DNA of 64,000 bases, from assembly GCA_949290735.1 (NCBI GenBank), contig CASESV010000003.1, positions 1 to 64,000 of the forward strand, read 5' to 3'. Shown one piece after another: positions 20,601 to 34,919 of this stretch (position 1 is the first letter of the stretch; every line of letters begins with the position of its first letter). The notes under the pieces were generated by a model. The model searched no databases. It was not told where the DNA came from and saw only the letters and a list, made by a program, of their open reading frames with translations. This stretch comes from an uncultured Mycoplasmataceae bacterium. GTDB taxonomy: Bacteria > Bacillota_I > Bacilli_A > Mycoplasmatales > Mycoplasmoidaceae. A program made the translations under genes and the position numbers.

Positions 20601-23600
20601 AATAACAATTAATACTTCTGGTGATTATTCTAGTTGAGTTTCTAATAATTATATTTCTACAGGAACAGATGAATGATTAAAAATAAAAGACGAATTTGCA
20701 AGTGGAAATTATAACCCTACACAGTATATTTCGACCTTTGGGAAAATATTGACAAATAATATTGGACAAAATGATAAAAACTATTTAAGATACTATCAAA
20801 ATTTATTGTTAAATAATTCTTATTCTGGTGGTGAAGTTCAACCTTCTAGTTCTCCGCAAGAATTAACAGTAGATAACATGAAATATGCATTGATGCCTAC
20901 TGTTCCAATAATTTATAATTATTCAAATAATTATGGTTATAAATTTGATTCAAATGGACAATTTAAAAATATAGTTTTAGATACAGTTCAAGATTTTAGT
21001 TCATGATCTCTTTCAGTTGCAAATCAGACTGACACAGGAATAGTACTAAAAGTTGATCCATCATTATGAAAATCAAATGGAAAATTTATTTCTAGTAATA
21101 TTGAATCTTTTAATATAACTTTTGGAGACATGGTACCTGAAAATAATAATAAAACAACAACATTACCACAACCATCAACTTTGGATGCTATTGATTCATA
21201 TTTAACTGCCGGTGAATTAAGAGATGCTATTACTTATCAAAATGCTACTTATAAAGCTTACAAAGATAGAGTTGCTGCATTAATTTTGAATTTACCTGAA
21301 AATAACCCAATTGGTAAAGATATTATCTTAAAGGTAGATAATGATAAATGAAATAATAATATGGAGCTTTATACAAAAGAAGGTTATTTAGATGTTGAGG
21401 TATATATAACAAATCAATGATATAACAATTCTCAAGATCCAGTTAGCATTATAGGAGAACAATATTTAGGGACAGTTACTATTCAAAAATTAAGAAAAGG
21501 AAAAATTACTACAGTTAATTCAACTGTAATAATTCCAGATATTGATAAACTTGTAGAAAGTAACATCGCAGATTATTCAATAGCTCAATCATATTGAATT
21601 AATTCTTATGACAAATCATCAAAAGGGTTGGGTGAAGATAATTTTAGTGCTAAATTTGCTTATTATTTAGCTGATAAAATATTTAATAATCCATATATCG
21701 ATGAAAATGAAGAAAATTCTTCTCAACTTAGCAACACTACTCATATTAAATGAAAAATTAGTCAAAGATTATCATCTCAAGATCCTAGACAAAATCTTTT
21801 CTTTAATAATCAAGATGGAACTTTAACATTTAAATCAAGAAACACTTTTTTTTATGGTAAATATTATGATCATAATGGTAATTTGAAAAGTGCTTTTACT
21901 AATGGTCAATCTATTTCAACTGATATTAAAATATCTGGGTTTAAAAAAATTGAAAACATAACAACTGGTTTATCTGGAGAGATTACAATCCCATCTTTGG
22001 TTGGTTCTGATTTAAATTTAATAACTGATCAAGAATTGAAAAAAATAGCAATGCAACACATTATATCTAACTATCCTAAATTTGATAGTTATCCACTTTT
22101 GGGAGATGCTTCAAATGATGATTCTATTATTAAAATATCAAATGTCAATAAAGAATTCAATAAAGGTAGTATTACATTTAAATATACATTAAATCGTTTT
22201 GTTACAGAGCAATTTAAAAATGAAGATAATCAATCAATTAATATGATTGTAGATAAAACAAATGATTTAATTAAAGCATTTTTTGAGGAAAATAATACTG
22301 AAAGCATTTCAAATACTATAACAATTACTGGATTTAGTACTATTTATGGACCAACATCATTAGATGCAGTGGGTGCTACTGAATTATCATTTGCTAATAT
22401 GATAGCTACAAGTCAAATGCAAGCACAAGGTATTCAATTAAATGTTTATTATGGTGCTGAAAAAGATCTTATTAGTAAAATAATTAATACTTTATTAACA
22501 AATAACTTAATACAAAATATGCCTGAAGATATCACTTCTTCAGATATTAAGGTTTCAATTATAAGTGTTGATAACATTTCAGGAATTATTACTATAAAAG
22601 TACAAATGTCTAAATATTACAAATTAGTTGATGGAAAAATTACTCTAGTTGAAAATGGTTTTGGTGAAATTGATGGTTCAACAGTTATTGGTGGTTTCAA
22701 AACAATTCCAGGAGAAACAAGTATTAAACAGGATGTTTTAGATAATGGTATAATTCTTTCGGGTATTAGTCAATACACATCAGATGAGCTTGTAAAACCA
22801 GCAAATCATACAATACTTAAACAAGCAATTTATCGTAGTATTAATCAAATTTTTGATAATCTTCCTTCTACATCAAATAGTAACCCTAATGCTAATAATC
22901 CAGGTTTTAGTATAGATAATTTATTGGATAGTAGTTTAGCAACAGCAGTAGCAGATGGTTCAAATATCAAAATTACACTTTCTATAGATAGACATTTTTC
23001 AAATGATACTAACTATAATACTATTACATATCAAGAAAACACTAAAACATATCAAGAAATAGTTTTAAAAGGTCTAGGTGATTTTGCAACTACTATAGAT
23101 ACTGAAGTTTATTTAGATGCAAATGATTCACCATTAATCAGTTTATTACCACACAATGTCTTTAATAATAAACAATATGATGCAGCAATTAGAAAAGTAA
23201 TTTTTGAAAAAGCAATTAAGGGAAAAATTGTTGATGGTACAACATCTAACAATTTAACAATTAGTTCATATAACACTTATTCAAATCTTGATGGAACACT
23301 AAATATTACTGTATCATTAAATAAATATTATTCTCCAGGTCAAGGAATAGTTGAAAATGGATCTTTAACTCAAACAATAACAATTTATGGTTTTAGAACA
23401 GCAAAACCAACAACAATTACTGAAAATTACAATGGTTCAAATAATAATTCAATAAACACTAAATACCCATATGAATTTAGTGAGAATGAAATTAAATCCT
23501 TACTTTTTAATACATTAATATTTAATACACCTGATGATTTTAGTTTAAGTAATATTTCAATTAAAACTAATTCCATTAGATATGATAATTTAAATGGTAT

Positions 23601-26600
23601 TTTATCTTTTGTTCCAATTCTTAATAACTATTTTGATGAAAATGGAAATTTATCTAATTCAAGTAAAGAGTTTTCTAGAGTTTATATAAGTGGTTTCTTA
23701 AAAGTTAAGTCATCAACAACAATTCTAGATAGTTACACTGTTGAAGGATGATCAAAATCCTTAGCAATTGCTTTTTTAGATTATAGTACACAAAGCCAAA
23801 TTCAAGCTAATGATAGATTAAATAATTTAGTTTTAGAAAATATGATTATTAATGGTCCTGCAAATCTTGATAAACAAGATATTTCTATTTCAAATATTGT
23901 TGTTAATAATAGTCAAGGTCAATCAAAAGGAATCACATTTGAAATCTCACTAAAAAAATATATTGATTCTGATGGCAATTTAGTTACTAGTACCCCTTTA
24001 ACAAAAAATGTCTATATTGGTGGTTTTGCAAATGTATATGAAACAGATATTGCAAATACTATAAATATTTTAGGATATAGTAATACAGGTCCAAAACAAT
24101 TTTTAAAAGATAATTCTAATTCTACAAAAATTTTAAATGATTTAATTTATGATAACATTCAAAATAAATGAACTCAAGATCAGCACGAAGGATTAAATGA
24201 TGGTGCATTTGCAAATAATAGTCAATACTTTAGAATTGCAAACATTAAAGCTAATAATCTTGAAGGGACAATTTCACTTGATTTAGGTTTATATCGTTAT
24301 ATTGATCAAAACGGAACTTATCATTTAATAAATCCTGGACAACAACCAAAAATTATAAAGGTTACAATTACTGGATTTAATCAAGTTGACTCTTCAGAAA
24401 TTATTACATCATATAAAATTTCTAATATGGGAGAAGTGTTGGCTTCGCAATACAAAGACCCTGGTGTTAATTTAAATTTAAATTTAAATCAAATAGTTTA
24501 TGATAATCTATTAATTAATAAATTAAGTGAAAGAACAGGTTCTGGTGAAAATTTTGAAATAAAATATATTACTAAACCATCAGATTTAACTATATCTAAT
24601 ATTGAAGCTAATAATAATGAAGGTACTTTAACTTTTAATGTTAGATGAACTAACAATTTTTATGATTATACAGGAACATCTATTACTAACTCTCAAGCAA
24701 ATGAATATCCTACAGAAACTGTAACTATTTCAGGATTTAAGCAATTAAGTGCATCAACGACAGTAAATTCATTTATTGATATAGATAGTCAGTACAATAC
24801 AATGACTCCAGAGCAATTTGCTTTACTTCCATCAAGTTCTAGTTCAGTAAATAATAAGGAATTTATCCAAGAATTAATATATAAAAATTTAAATAATATT
24901 CCTAATAAAATTATTTCAATGAATAATTTTACTGGTGCTATTACTAGTGAGTCTCCATTAATATATAAATCTGATGTTTCTATAATTAATCAAATAATGA
25001 GTGATGGTTTATCATACTATGGAGTAGTTAATAATATTACAGGAACATTAACTATTTCATTTGAAATCCCAAAATATTATGATAGTAATGGTAACTTGAT
25101 TACATCATCTAACCCTTTAAAATTAACGACAACTATTAGAGGGTTTAAGAAATTAGATCAAGATCAGCTACAGACTACAATTGCTTCAACAATTGATTTA
25201 TCAAGTGATGAAGTTAAAAATCAAATTCAAAATTTAGCATGTGCAAGTTATTCACAATTAACATCAAAAGAATTCCAACCAAGTGAAATAACTAAGCAAT
25301 TATTAATTGCTACTAATTCAATTCAAGGATGAAAAGTTTTAACTAAAAATGATTACAATGAATACACTCCAAGTGAATTATTAGAGATATATAATAAAAT
25401 TCAAATTGATAAAGTTTCATATGAAGATGGTTTAGCGACAATTAGTGTAAGACTTTTAGGTGGTACTATAAACCCAGATGATGGTATTGCAAGTGAATCT
25501 TGATCAAAAACATATAATGTAATTATTAAAGGTTTTAAAGTTATTAAACCAACATATATTAACACATCATTAGATTTATCTAATAAGCAGTCACCGGATT
25601 TAAATAATTATAATGAAAACACATCTTACTCAAATATAAATGTATGAAATTTGGTTGCATCAGATATTGATAACATTGTGCAATCTGAACTTAATAACAT
25701 TGTGGAAAATCAAACTTCAAGTATACAAAAAATTGCTGAAGCATCTAATATTTCTTTAAGTGATTTTTCTAAATATATTAAAACTGAAATTATTGAAAGA
25801 AGTGGTTTAAATGGTACTATTAAAATTAGAATAAGTTTGAGTAGTTATTATAATTCGCAAGGTGATTTAGTACAAAATGAAATGTCGAATGCAAGTGCTA
25901 ATATTTATTCTAGTGAATTAATTTTATTTGGTTTTGCTACAAACAAGGTAACACAAATTTCTTCAAACATCAAAATTTCTGATACTCGTTCACCTAATGA
26001 ATTTTATGAAGTTCCTGGAAGAATTGCTAATTTAATTGAACAAAATAAAGATTCTGTATTTACTAACCTACCTACTGATTTTAATTTCTCAAGCCAAATG
26101 ATTATTACTCCAATTAATTTCTCTAACATTGAGGGGATGATAACATTTAAAGTAACCTTAACTCATTTCTTTAATGATTTAGGTGAAGAAATAAATGGTA
26201 ATGGAATACTAGAACAAGTAGTTACTTTAACTGGATTAAAACAAACAAGTGAAACTTCTGTAAAAAATAAAATAGACATTAGTGATGAGCTTAATATTCA
26301 AGGTGATTTAGTCAATATCAACTCTACATCATTTATTAATATTTTAAAGACAGCTATTGTTAGTTATCAAAATAATGATAGCACTTCCTTAAATAAGTTA
26401 ATTTTTAATAATTTACCAGATAGCAATAAAATTTCTCTTAATGATTTTGATATTCAATTTATTCAAAATCAAATTGATTTTTCATCAGGAACAGCAAATG
26501 CAATTCTTACATTAAACAAATATTACAATGAGCTTGGAATTCTTGTTACAGATATGCCAAAAAGTTTTAATGTAACCTTTACAGGCTTTAATAAAGTTGG

Positions 26601-28191
26601 ATCTGAAACAAAAGCATCTAATCAACCTGTTGATGTTAGTGATACTATTTTATCTGGATATAATCTTTCACAAAAAACTTTGGATGCAAATTTAGATACA
26701 ATCATTTTTAATAACCTAAATAATAATTTATTAAAACAAATGCTAATTAATTTACCATCTAATGCATCTGTTGATGATGTTACTAATATTGAAATTATTA
26801 AAGGCGATGATAGCTATCCTATTAACGAAAAAGCTGGAAGTTTATGAATTGATATTTTTATTACAAATTCATTTATAAAACAAAATAATTCAATTATCCA
26901 ATCATTTAATGAAAATAAATTTAGAGTTCAATTAACAGGATTTGCAAAAATTGATGTTACTAGTGTTAACTCAAGTTATGATGTTTCAAATACATCTTTA
27001 TCTTCATTAACAGTTAATGATTTATTTGGTGATAATGATGGTAAATTAAATGATGGTATAAGTACTATTGAATCAGTTCTTAATATTGATAGTGTTAAAA
27101 AACAAGTACTTATTAATCCAGTTTATCCAGATGGTCAAGCAAATGCAAATCAAATTAATACTTTAATAAAAATTGAAGAAATAGTAGATAGAAATGGTCC
27201 AGATGGAACTATTGATATTAAAGTTAAATTAAATAATTATTATTATGATGATAATGGTGTTATTAATATAAGTCAAAGTTGATCTAATCAAGATTATCAA
27301 ATAAAATTGACGGGCTTAAAAAAATTAGCATTAACAAACATGAATGACACTTTATCTTTCCCATTAAATAATAAAAGTGATGTTTTAGCTAGTGAATTTG
27401 CAAGCGATTTATCAAGTATTCAATCTGAATTAAATAAAATTAAACAATTAATGTTTATTGGTGATGGATGATCTACCATTAATATCATTGATGTGGTAAA
27501 CCCAGATATTAATTCATTACAAGAGTATGAATCATCTAATTCTAAAAGATTAGCTTATGTAAATGATCTTACAGGAGAAATAAAAATTAAATTTATTTAT
27601 AGTGGTGGATATAACGACAAAGGTCTTGTTGATAACACAAATAAATTATCAAAAACTATAACTTTATCAGGATTCAAATACGAGTCTGCATCTTCTTGAA
27701 ATAGTAGTGCAAAAGTTGAGTCTATTACTTATGCTGGAACACAAATGGATAAATTAGTTGTAACTGATCCAAGTTTCTCAACTCTTGAAATTGATTCATG
27801 AGATGGAACTTTTTCTTCAAATAAAAATTTAAATGAAATTATAAAAGAAAAAATAAATGAAAATTCATTAATTACTATTGAATCTCAAACATCTAATTGA
27901 AATAAAAATAATGCTAAGGGTATAGCTACTAAATTAGTTACAATAAATGGATGAAAAAATGCTACAACAAATGCTAATGCAAGCAACAAAAATTATAATT
28001 TAACATCAAATTCAGTTTTAGTTGAACAATCACAAAAAACAATTTTACTTGAAGTTAGTGGATTTAATAAAGTTGATTTAAATAAAACTCAAACCAGCTT
28101 AATGTTATTAATTGGAATTTCATGTGGTTTAGTTGGTTTAATTATAATTGCTTTATTATCATTAGCATTTTATAAGAGAAGGTTCCACTAG
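17653..28191 (+). CDS. Giant repetitive membrane-anchored surface protein (3512 aa)
   Basis: A single frame of 3512 aa once TGA is read as Trp; all internal open segments share this frame with no TAA or TAG. It has an N-terminal signal-like segment (residues ~10-32), an irregular N-terminal third, then about 18 degenerate repeats from roughly 21.9 kb onward, and one C-terminal helix (LIGISCGLVGLIIIALLSLA) with a basic KRRFH tail. It should span the membrane once with the repeats outside. Each repeat runs NLP..I.., then N-x-x-G-x-I-x-h-x-h, a YYN/YYD-x-x-G turn, and ends in I-T/S-G-F-K. This resembles the Lipoprotein_17 variable surface-protein repeat (Pfam PF04200), from memory. Adhesion, immune evasion or cell-surface structure are likely roles. 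Confidence 0.8.
21883..28080 (+). repeat. Tandem degenerate protein repeats in giant protein 1
   Basis: Recurring end motifs I/V-x-G-F/L occur near 21937, 22327, 22693, 23388, 23690, 24019, 24370, 24730, 25140, 25530, 25925, 26230, 26583, 26938, 27311, 27670 and 28060, roughly 350-400 bases apart. The nucleotide sequence is divergent, so these are old protein-level duplications, not recent DNA repeats. Confidence 0.75.
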
Positions 28192-28200
28192 GAGGTAGAC

Positions 28201-31200
28201 ATGAAAAAAATTAAAAATAAATTAGTAAAATGATTTGGTTTATCTTCAATCTTTGCAGTTGTAATCGCAACTACTACAATTTTTGCAAATAACATTAACA
28301 TTGTTAATCAATATAGCAATACAGAATCTAGTCATTATAATCAAAAATCTACAAGAGATGTTAATTATAGTTTAAAATCAAATCCAATAGTGGATCTAGG
28401 TACACAATTCAGTGATTTATATTTTTCTACATTAAACTTTGAATTAGGTTCTTTAGCTACAGAAAATCAAATCACAACATCTATTAAAAATATATTAAAA
28501 AATCAATCATATTGAGAAAAAAATATTGTTCCAACTAATCTTGATATAAAAATAGAAGAAACTATTCAAAATTATAAAAATCCTAAATTATCAAATCCAA
28601 CCCCAGCAGCTAGAATAGTTCCTATAGTTGATGGAAAATCTTTAGATCCTATAGTTGTTTCATTAATAGGTTTTAAAGAAATGCCAACTGAACCTACATA
28701 TGCAATTGATACTGTTAACAAAAATTTTTCCTCTACAAACAAAACAGCTAGTTTTATTTTAACAGATGTGCTATCAGATATTTCAACTGCTCCAAGTAGC
28801 ACAGACATCAAAGCTTATTTATTTAAAAATAATTACAATGTTATAAATTCTATTTTTGCTAATTTACCAGAAATAGCTAAAAATACAAATTCTAATTCTG
28901 GTCAATTTGTATTAGGAGAAAGTGATATTAATATTAATTTGTCAGGATCAAATGCTGGAACTATTATTAAAAATTACAAAATATTTGATTACACTATTGA
29001 TTTTAAATTTACATTCATTGAATCAAATGGATATATTACAACAGATCAAAATAATTCAACATTTAATTTAAAAGTATATGTGCCAACAAATACTAGTGCA
29101 CAAAAACCATCAACTATTGTATCAAATGCTATTAAAGTTACAGGTACTGATGCTAATCAATCAGCATATGAATTCGATCAATTAAGAAATAATAATCCAA
29201 ACGAATTTAAAAATAAAATCATTGAATTATTAAAAACTAATTCATCAAATTTTGTCAATGACATAACTCCTCAAGAAATTGATGTTAGAATTGCTGCAAC
29301 ATCTTCAAATTATTATAATAATGCTAGTGGATATGTAATTTATAGTGTTGTTATTAAAAAAGTTAAATATGAAGGAAATTTATATTTTGATGAGGATCAT
29401 TTTATTACTCAAGATATTATTTTTAGTGGTTTTAAAAAAATAACTCAAACTAAATATTTAAGTACTATTACAGTTACAGATTCAACATTAAGTTCTAAAT
29501 ATGCAAGTGAATATAGTTCTAGTGGTGATATTTTAGCTGATATTGTAAATGTTGGTAAACCTTTAGTTTATTATCAAGGAAGCTATAGTAATAATATTGG
29601 TCAAGGAGTAGCAACATTATTTAAAGCTGAAGCAGTTAGTGATATTAATTATAAATCAGCATCTTATAACGATAATACAGGAACAATTAGTAACATTACA
29701 TTATCAGTAAGAGGATATTATGATGGAAATGGAATTTATAAAAATTCTCAAAGTGACGCTCAATTATTAACATTGAATATTACTGGATTTAAGACAAGTA
29801 ATGTTAATGGTCAAACAGTATTAAATACAATTGATGCACCAAGTACATATAGCAATTATCCAGCACAAAGTTTTGTTGCTTTAAATTCAGAAATTAATAA
29901 GTTAAGTACTGGATGATTACCTACAAATACAAATAACTTAACTAATCAAGAAAAAATAAATGAAATTAAAGATTTAATTGCTTTAAATACATCTAATCTT
30001 CCTGATCTTAATGGAAATGAAAAAACTCATTGAAAACTTAAGGATGTAACTATTAATAACTTAAATGGATCAGTTTCTGGAAAAGTATTTTTCCCATATT
30101 ATTATGAAATTAATAGTTTTAATGAACCAGTTATTAAAAACCAATCAACAATAACTGCTATTGATGAACAATACTGATTTGATTTTGAGATTCAAGGATT
30201 TAGTCAAGTTGATAGTGCAACTAATATTAATAATTCATTTTCTACTGAAAGAATCATTACCAAGGATGCGTTTGATGTTATTCAGCAAGTACCAACTTCA
30301 ACAATAACTATTAGTGATTTTAAAACAAACTATATTGATAATACACAATTGGGATATGATTATAAAACTGAAACTATTAAATATTGAGTTAATCAAGGAT
30401 CAATCCTTTCTAATTTATGACCAACTTTTAATCAACAATTTAATAATTCAGAAGTGGGATTACAAGATGTAACATATAGTATAAATATCAAAGATAATAT
30501 TTTTACTATTAGTTTTAAAACATATATTTTTGATGCTAATGGTACTTTTAAATTATCTGATCCAATTTCAATTATTATTAGAAATTTTAAAGAAGATGTT
30601 AACTTAAATAAACCATCTTCTATTCTTGTAGATTATCCTTTACCATCATCACAAATCAAGGATTTAAATTTATGATATGCTGAAGATCTTGCAAATTGTA
30701 TTAATGATAAAGCATTTAATGCTCCAATTGATTCTACAATTAAAAATAAACAACAAGCTCTTGATGCAATTAGTGATGCAATTACTAGTAAGCTTGCTGA
30801 AAATGTCAATCTAACAAACAATAAACCTGTATATAAAATTGCCAATGCAACATATGACTATAATACAGATCCTAAACAAATTGTGATAGATGTGCAATTC
30901 ATTAAAAATTATAATGATAGTAATGGGAATTTTGTTAGTGTTGAAAAAGTAGACCCGACTATTTATAAAGTTAAAATCACGGGCTTACAAATGAAGTCGA
31001 ATACTAATATTTCTCCAATCATTGATGTTTCTGATTCTTTTTCTGAAATGTTAGCTTCAGAAGCTTCTAAAGATGGTAGTTACAGTAACAACATTGTTAG
31101 TGGTACACATATTGATAAAATAAAGCAAATAATTAAAAACAATGTTATTAATCCAGCAAATCCTCAAGTAGGTATAGACGATTTAATAATATTCGAAAAT

Positions 31201-34200
31201 CAAAAAGTTGATATTGGAAATACAAGTTATTTTGGTGATGTTAATGACATTAATGGAACAATAAATTTGAATATTAAATTTAAAGCAAATCAATGAGTAA
31301 AAGATGGTCAAATTCAAGCAAATGAATCAGAAACATATCAAATAACTTTAACTGGTTTTAAAAAACAAGAAAATGCTTCAGAAAAATGATATTTAGACCA
31401 AATTAATTTGAATACATCAAATATGGTTTCTAATGAAAACAACAACATTGCTAGTGCAGTTAAATTTGATAATGAAGATGTAAATTTAGCTACTCAACAA
31501 CCTACAATGTTAGAACCTAAAACAATCAAGAAAAATTTAAAGAATGCTTTAATAAATTCAAATTTAATTGATAAGTCATTAATTGATTTTAATGAAAATA
31601 ATTTTGATATTAAAATGACTAAAAATACTCCAGATAATGCAAATGGTTCTGTAGTATTATCTTTATCATTATACGGAGACAATGTTTATGATCCAGAGAC
31701 AGGATTAATTTATAATGATGCTAGTGCTCCATATAAATTTGAAGTTTTAGTTACAGGATTTTTAAAAGTTAAACCAACAGTTTATAATAATCTTGTTTAT
31801 TTAGACAATATCTCAGATATAGTACCTCCATCTTCTGCAAATGAAATAAAAAACCAAATTTCATCAGAATCAAATATTTCTCATATTTTTGCAAATACTC
31901 TTCCTCCAGGTTTTAGTATTAATTTTTTAGATAATATTAAAAAGTATATTTTTATTCCTTCAGCTACTGATAATTTTGAAGTAAATTATTCTACTGGTGA
32001 GGTTAGAGTTAAAAAAATAGGATTAGGTTATTTTTTTGATAGTAATTATCAACTTGTATGTAATCAATTTGATTCAACAGCAACTGACTTGCCAACTAAT
32101 GATCCAAATAATCCAAGTTATCTACTAATTGAAGATATTGTTTTTAGTGGATATAAAAGAATGGAAGCAACTGAAATTATCAGTTCTGTAACGTTTGCAG
32201 AGTATAGTCAATATACTGCAAGTGAATTTTATGAAAATATTATTAACACAGATATTGTAAGGGGAATTATTTATAATAACCCTAATGATATTAATCAAGG
32301 TACTAGTGATTTACCTACAATCAATAATATTTCTAAATTTATTAAAAATTATTCAATTTATGTAAGTGATTTACCTAAAATGGAAGTTGATAAGTCAACA
32401 GTACAAATTGACAACATTACTGGGACAATTACCTTCAAATTAAAATTAACTGGTAATTATTTTAAAATTAACAACAATAAACTTGAATTTATTCGAGATA
32501 ATGGTAATTTAGAATCTGTAGTTACAGTTAGTGGATTTAAACAAATTTCAGCAACGTCAATAACATCAAGAATTAACATATCAGATCTTGCAAATTCAGA
32601 TCCAAGTTTAGTAACTGATCGTTTAAATTTATTCTGATACAATGAAACCAATCAAACTGACTCAAATATCATAGATCCTTTTATATCTACTAAATTTAAA
32701 CTAATGAGATTGATTTTAGAAAATCATTCTTCAATAATTAAAAATTCATATGAAATTGATGAATTACTGTCTATCTCTCCAGAAAGTGATCCAAATGCAT
32801 CAGAATTGGAAAATCAAAAAGCATATTTAGATAAAATGAGTAGCTTTATAACAATAGAAGATTTTAATTATGAATCTTCAAATTTTGCTACTGGGAATTT
32901 AACAGTTAAAATTAGTTTGAAACAATATGTAAAAGCTAATGGAACAATAGTTGATGTTGATTTAGAAAATAATGAATGAACAGAAACTCCTAGTGATCCA
33001 AATTCTAATCCTAAACCATTAGAAAGTACTATTAACATTTATGGATTCTCAATTAGCCCAGCTACTACTCCAAAAAATGCAGGTAGTGATGTAAGAATTA
33101 ATATTAATATGTTTGATTCATTAAAAGATATGCCTTTTTATGCAACTAAGCAAGAGTTGCAAGACCACTTAAAAAATACAGGATTAGATAGCAATAATAA
33201 TTCATTATTAATTAGTAGTTTATTTAGTAATGTTCCTCCATCAAATATCTTTAAGTTTGTCGATGAAAATGATCAATTAGTTGGAATTTCAGATATCAAA
33301 ATCACTAATCATATAACAGGAACAAATCCACAAATAATTGGTGAATTTCAGCTTAACAACATATTAGTGGAAAATAATATTAATGGTGAAACTCAAACAA
33401 TAATTGGCTCAAAAGTATTTAATTTTATCATTGAAGGATTTGTATCTAATGTTGAAACTAGTATCGAATCTGAATGAAATTTATCATTAAAATATAGTGA
33501 TTATATTTCAGGATTTGGTGATATTTCTACTAATGAAGGATTATTAAAAGGATTTAATCAAATTGTTAGTTCAACAAAAGAAAAATTATGAGTTGATTTT
33601 GTTACTAATCCAGTAAGAGATGCTAGCAATAATGTATTATCTACTATTAAATTTGAAAATATTTCAGTAGTACCTAGTGAAGGTAAGGTAATAGCAGATG
33701 TTATTATTACTAATGTGTATGATAATCAAGGAGTAGTTCAAAGCGCAGGAACAACACAAAAACAAGTAACTATTCTTGGTTTTGATATTCAACCACCAAC
33801 ATCGATTACAAGTTTAAATTTCAATTTGCAAACTGATTTTAGTATCACTGAAGACATTTTACCAAGCGAACTTAAATATGGGGATAACACAACTAATAAT
33901 GTTAATAAATTAATTAGTTTATTTAATAATCAATCAGTTTTAAATAAATTACTATTAAATCCAGTTATTGGTACATCAGGTGATATTGTCACAAATATTG
34001 TTAAAATGGATATTATTTCAGTTGATGATGGTGCAGGTTCAGTAAAAATTAAATTATGATTTGATAACTATTATAATACAGCTGGTAATATTCAAAAAGA
34101 TGATCCAAATAGTTACTTATCTTCTAGTGAAATATTAATTACAGGATTAAGTTATGTTGAATTAACATCTATAGGAAAAACAAAAGTTGATTTAGATCAG

Positions 34201-34914
34201 TATTTTGGTAATTTACCATTACCTACTATTCCAAGTAACTTTCCAAATTTAACTCCAACTGAATATATTAAAGAAATCGATAGAGCTTTATCTATCTATG
34301 GACAAAATGAATCATTAGCTAAATTTAATGAATTATTTGAACCATTTATAAGACCAGTTTATTTAGGACCACTAAGAGCAACCACAAACCCAACAACATT
34401 AACTGCAGCTAAAACTAATGATAGAGAAACTAATATTATTAGCGCTGGAATTATAAACCCAGGTAAAATTATTACTCAAAAAGCTAATGGTTCTCAGTTT
34501 ACTCCTACAGTAAGTAATGAACAACGATTAGATACTATCAAAACAGCAATCGATTATCATTTATCTGTATCAAGTGATGGTACAACTTATAATGTTTCAG
34601 ATATTATTAGACCTAATGATCGTTTAGGAGAATTAAGTATAACGTTATTGGTTAGTGGTTTTTGAACACTAAAATATAATTCTGACTCACAAGATAATAT
34701 TTTAGAAATGAATGATTCTACAAATGTTCGTAGTATAAATCTTTCATTATTTGGTGGAACAACACATGGTACTCTACAAAAAGATACTAAGAATGACACA
34801 AACCTTGCTCAAATTGCTATTATAGCCATTTCTGCCAGTGCAGCAGCGATTGCTTTAGTATTCTTAATTGTGTTCATTTTAAAATTATTAAGATTCGGAA
34901 CTGGAGGTAGCTAG
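28201..34914 (+). CDS. Second giant repetitive membrane-anchored surface protein (2237 aa)
   Basis: 2237 aa in one frame with many UGA-Trp codons. It has an N-terminal signal ([19 protein letters not shown]), about 15 of the same ~120-residue repeats ending in h-x-G-F, and a C-terminal helix ([20 protein letters not shown]) with a short [10 protein letters not shown] tail. It is a paralogue in design of the preceding giant protein. Its ribosome site GGAGG overlaps the upstream stop codon (TAG at 28189-28191), so the two are translated from one message, probably in coupled fashion. Its own last codons hold the ribosome site for uvrA. Confidence 0.8.
28660..34670 (+). repeat. Tandem degenerate protein repeats in giant protein 2
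   Basis: The I/V-x-G-F end motif recurs near 28670, 29425, 29785, 30190, 30975, 31350, 31755, 32150 (SGY variant), 32530, 33040, 33430, 33775, 34140 and 34655, with a degenerate copy (RNF) near 30585. Spacing is mostly 350-400 bases, as in giant protein 1. Confidence 0.72.
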
Positions 34915-34919
34915 TTTCT

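Noticed and set aside
17653-34914. Many short same-frame open segments that look like a string of pseudogenes
   Set aside because: Every break is a TGA. With UGA as Trp, as required by serS, uvrA, atpA and others here, each giant gene is one uninterrupted frame.
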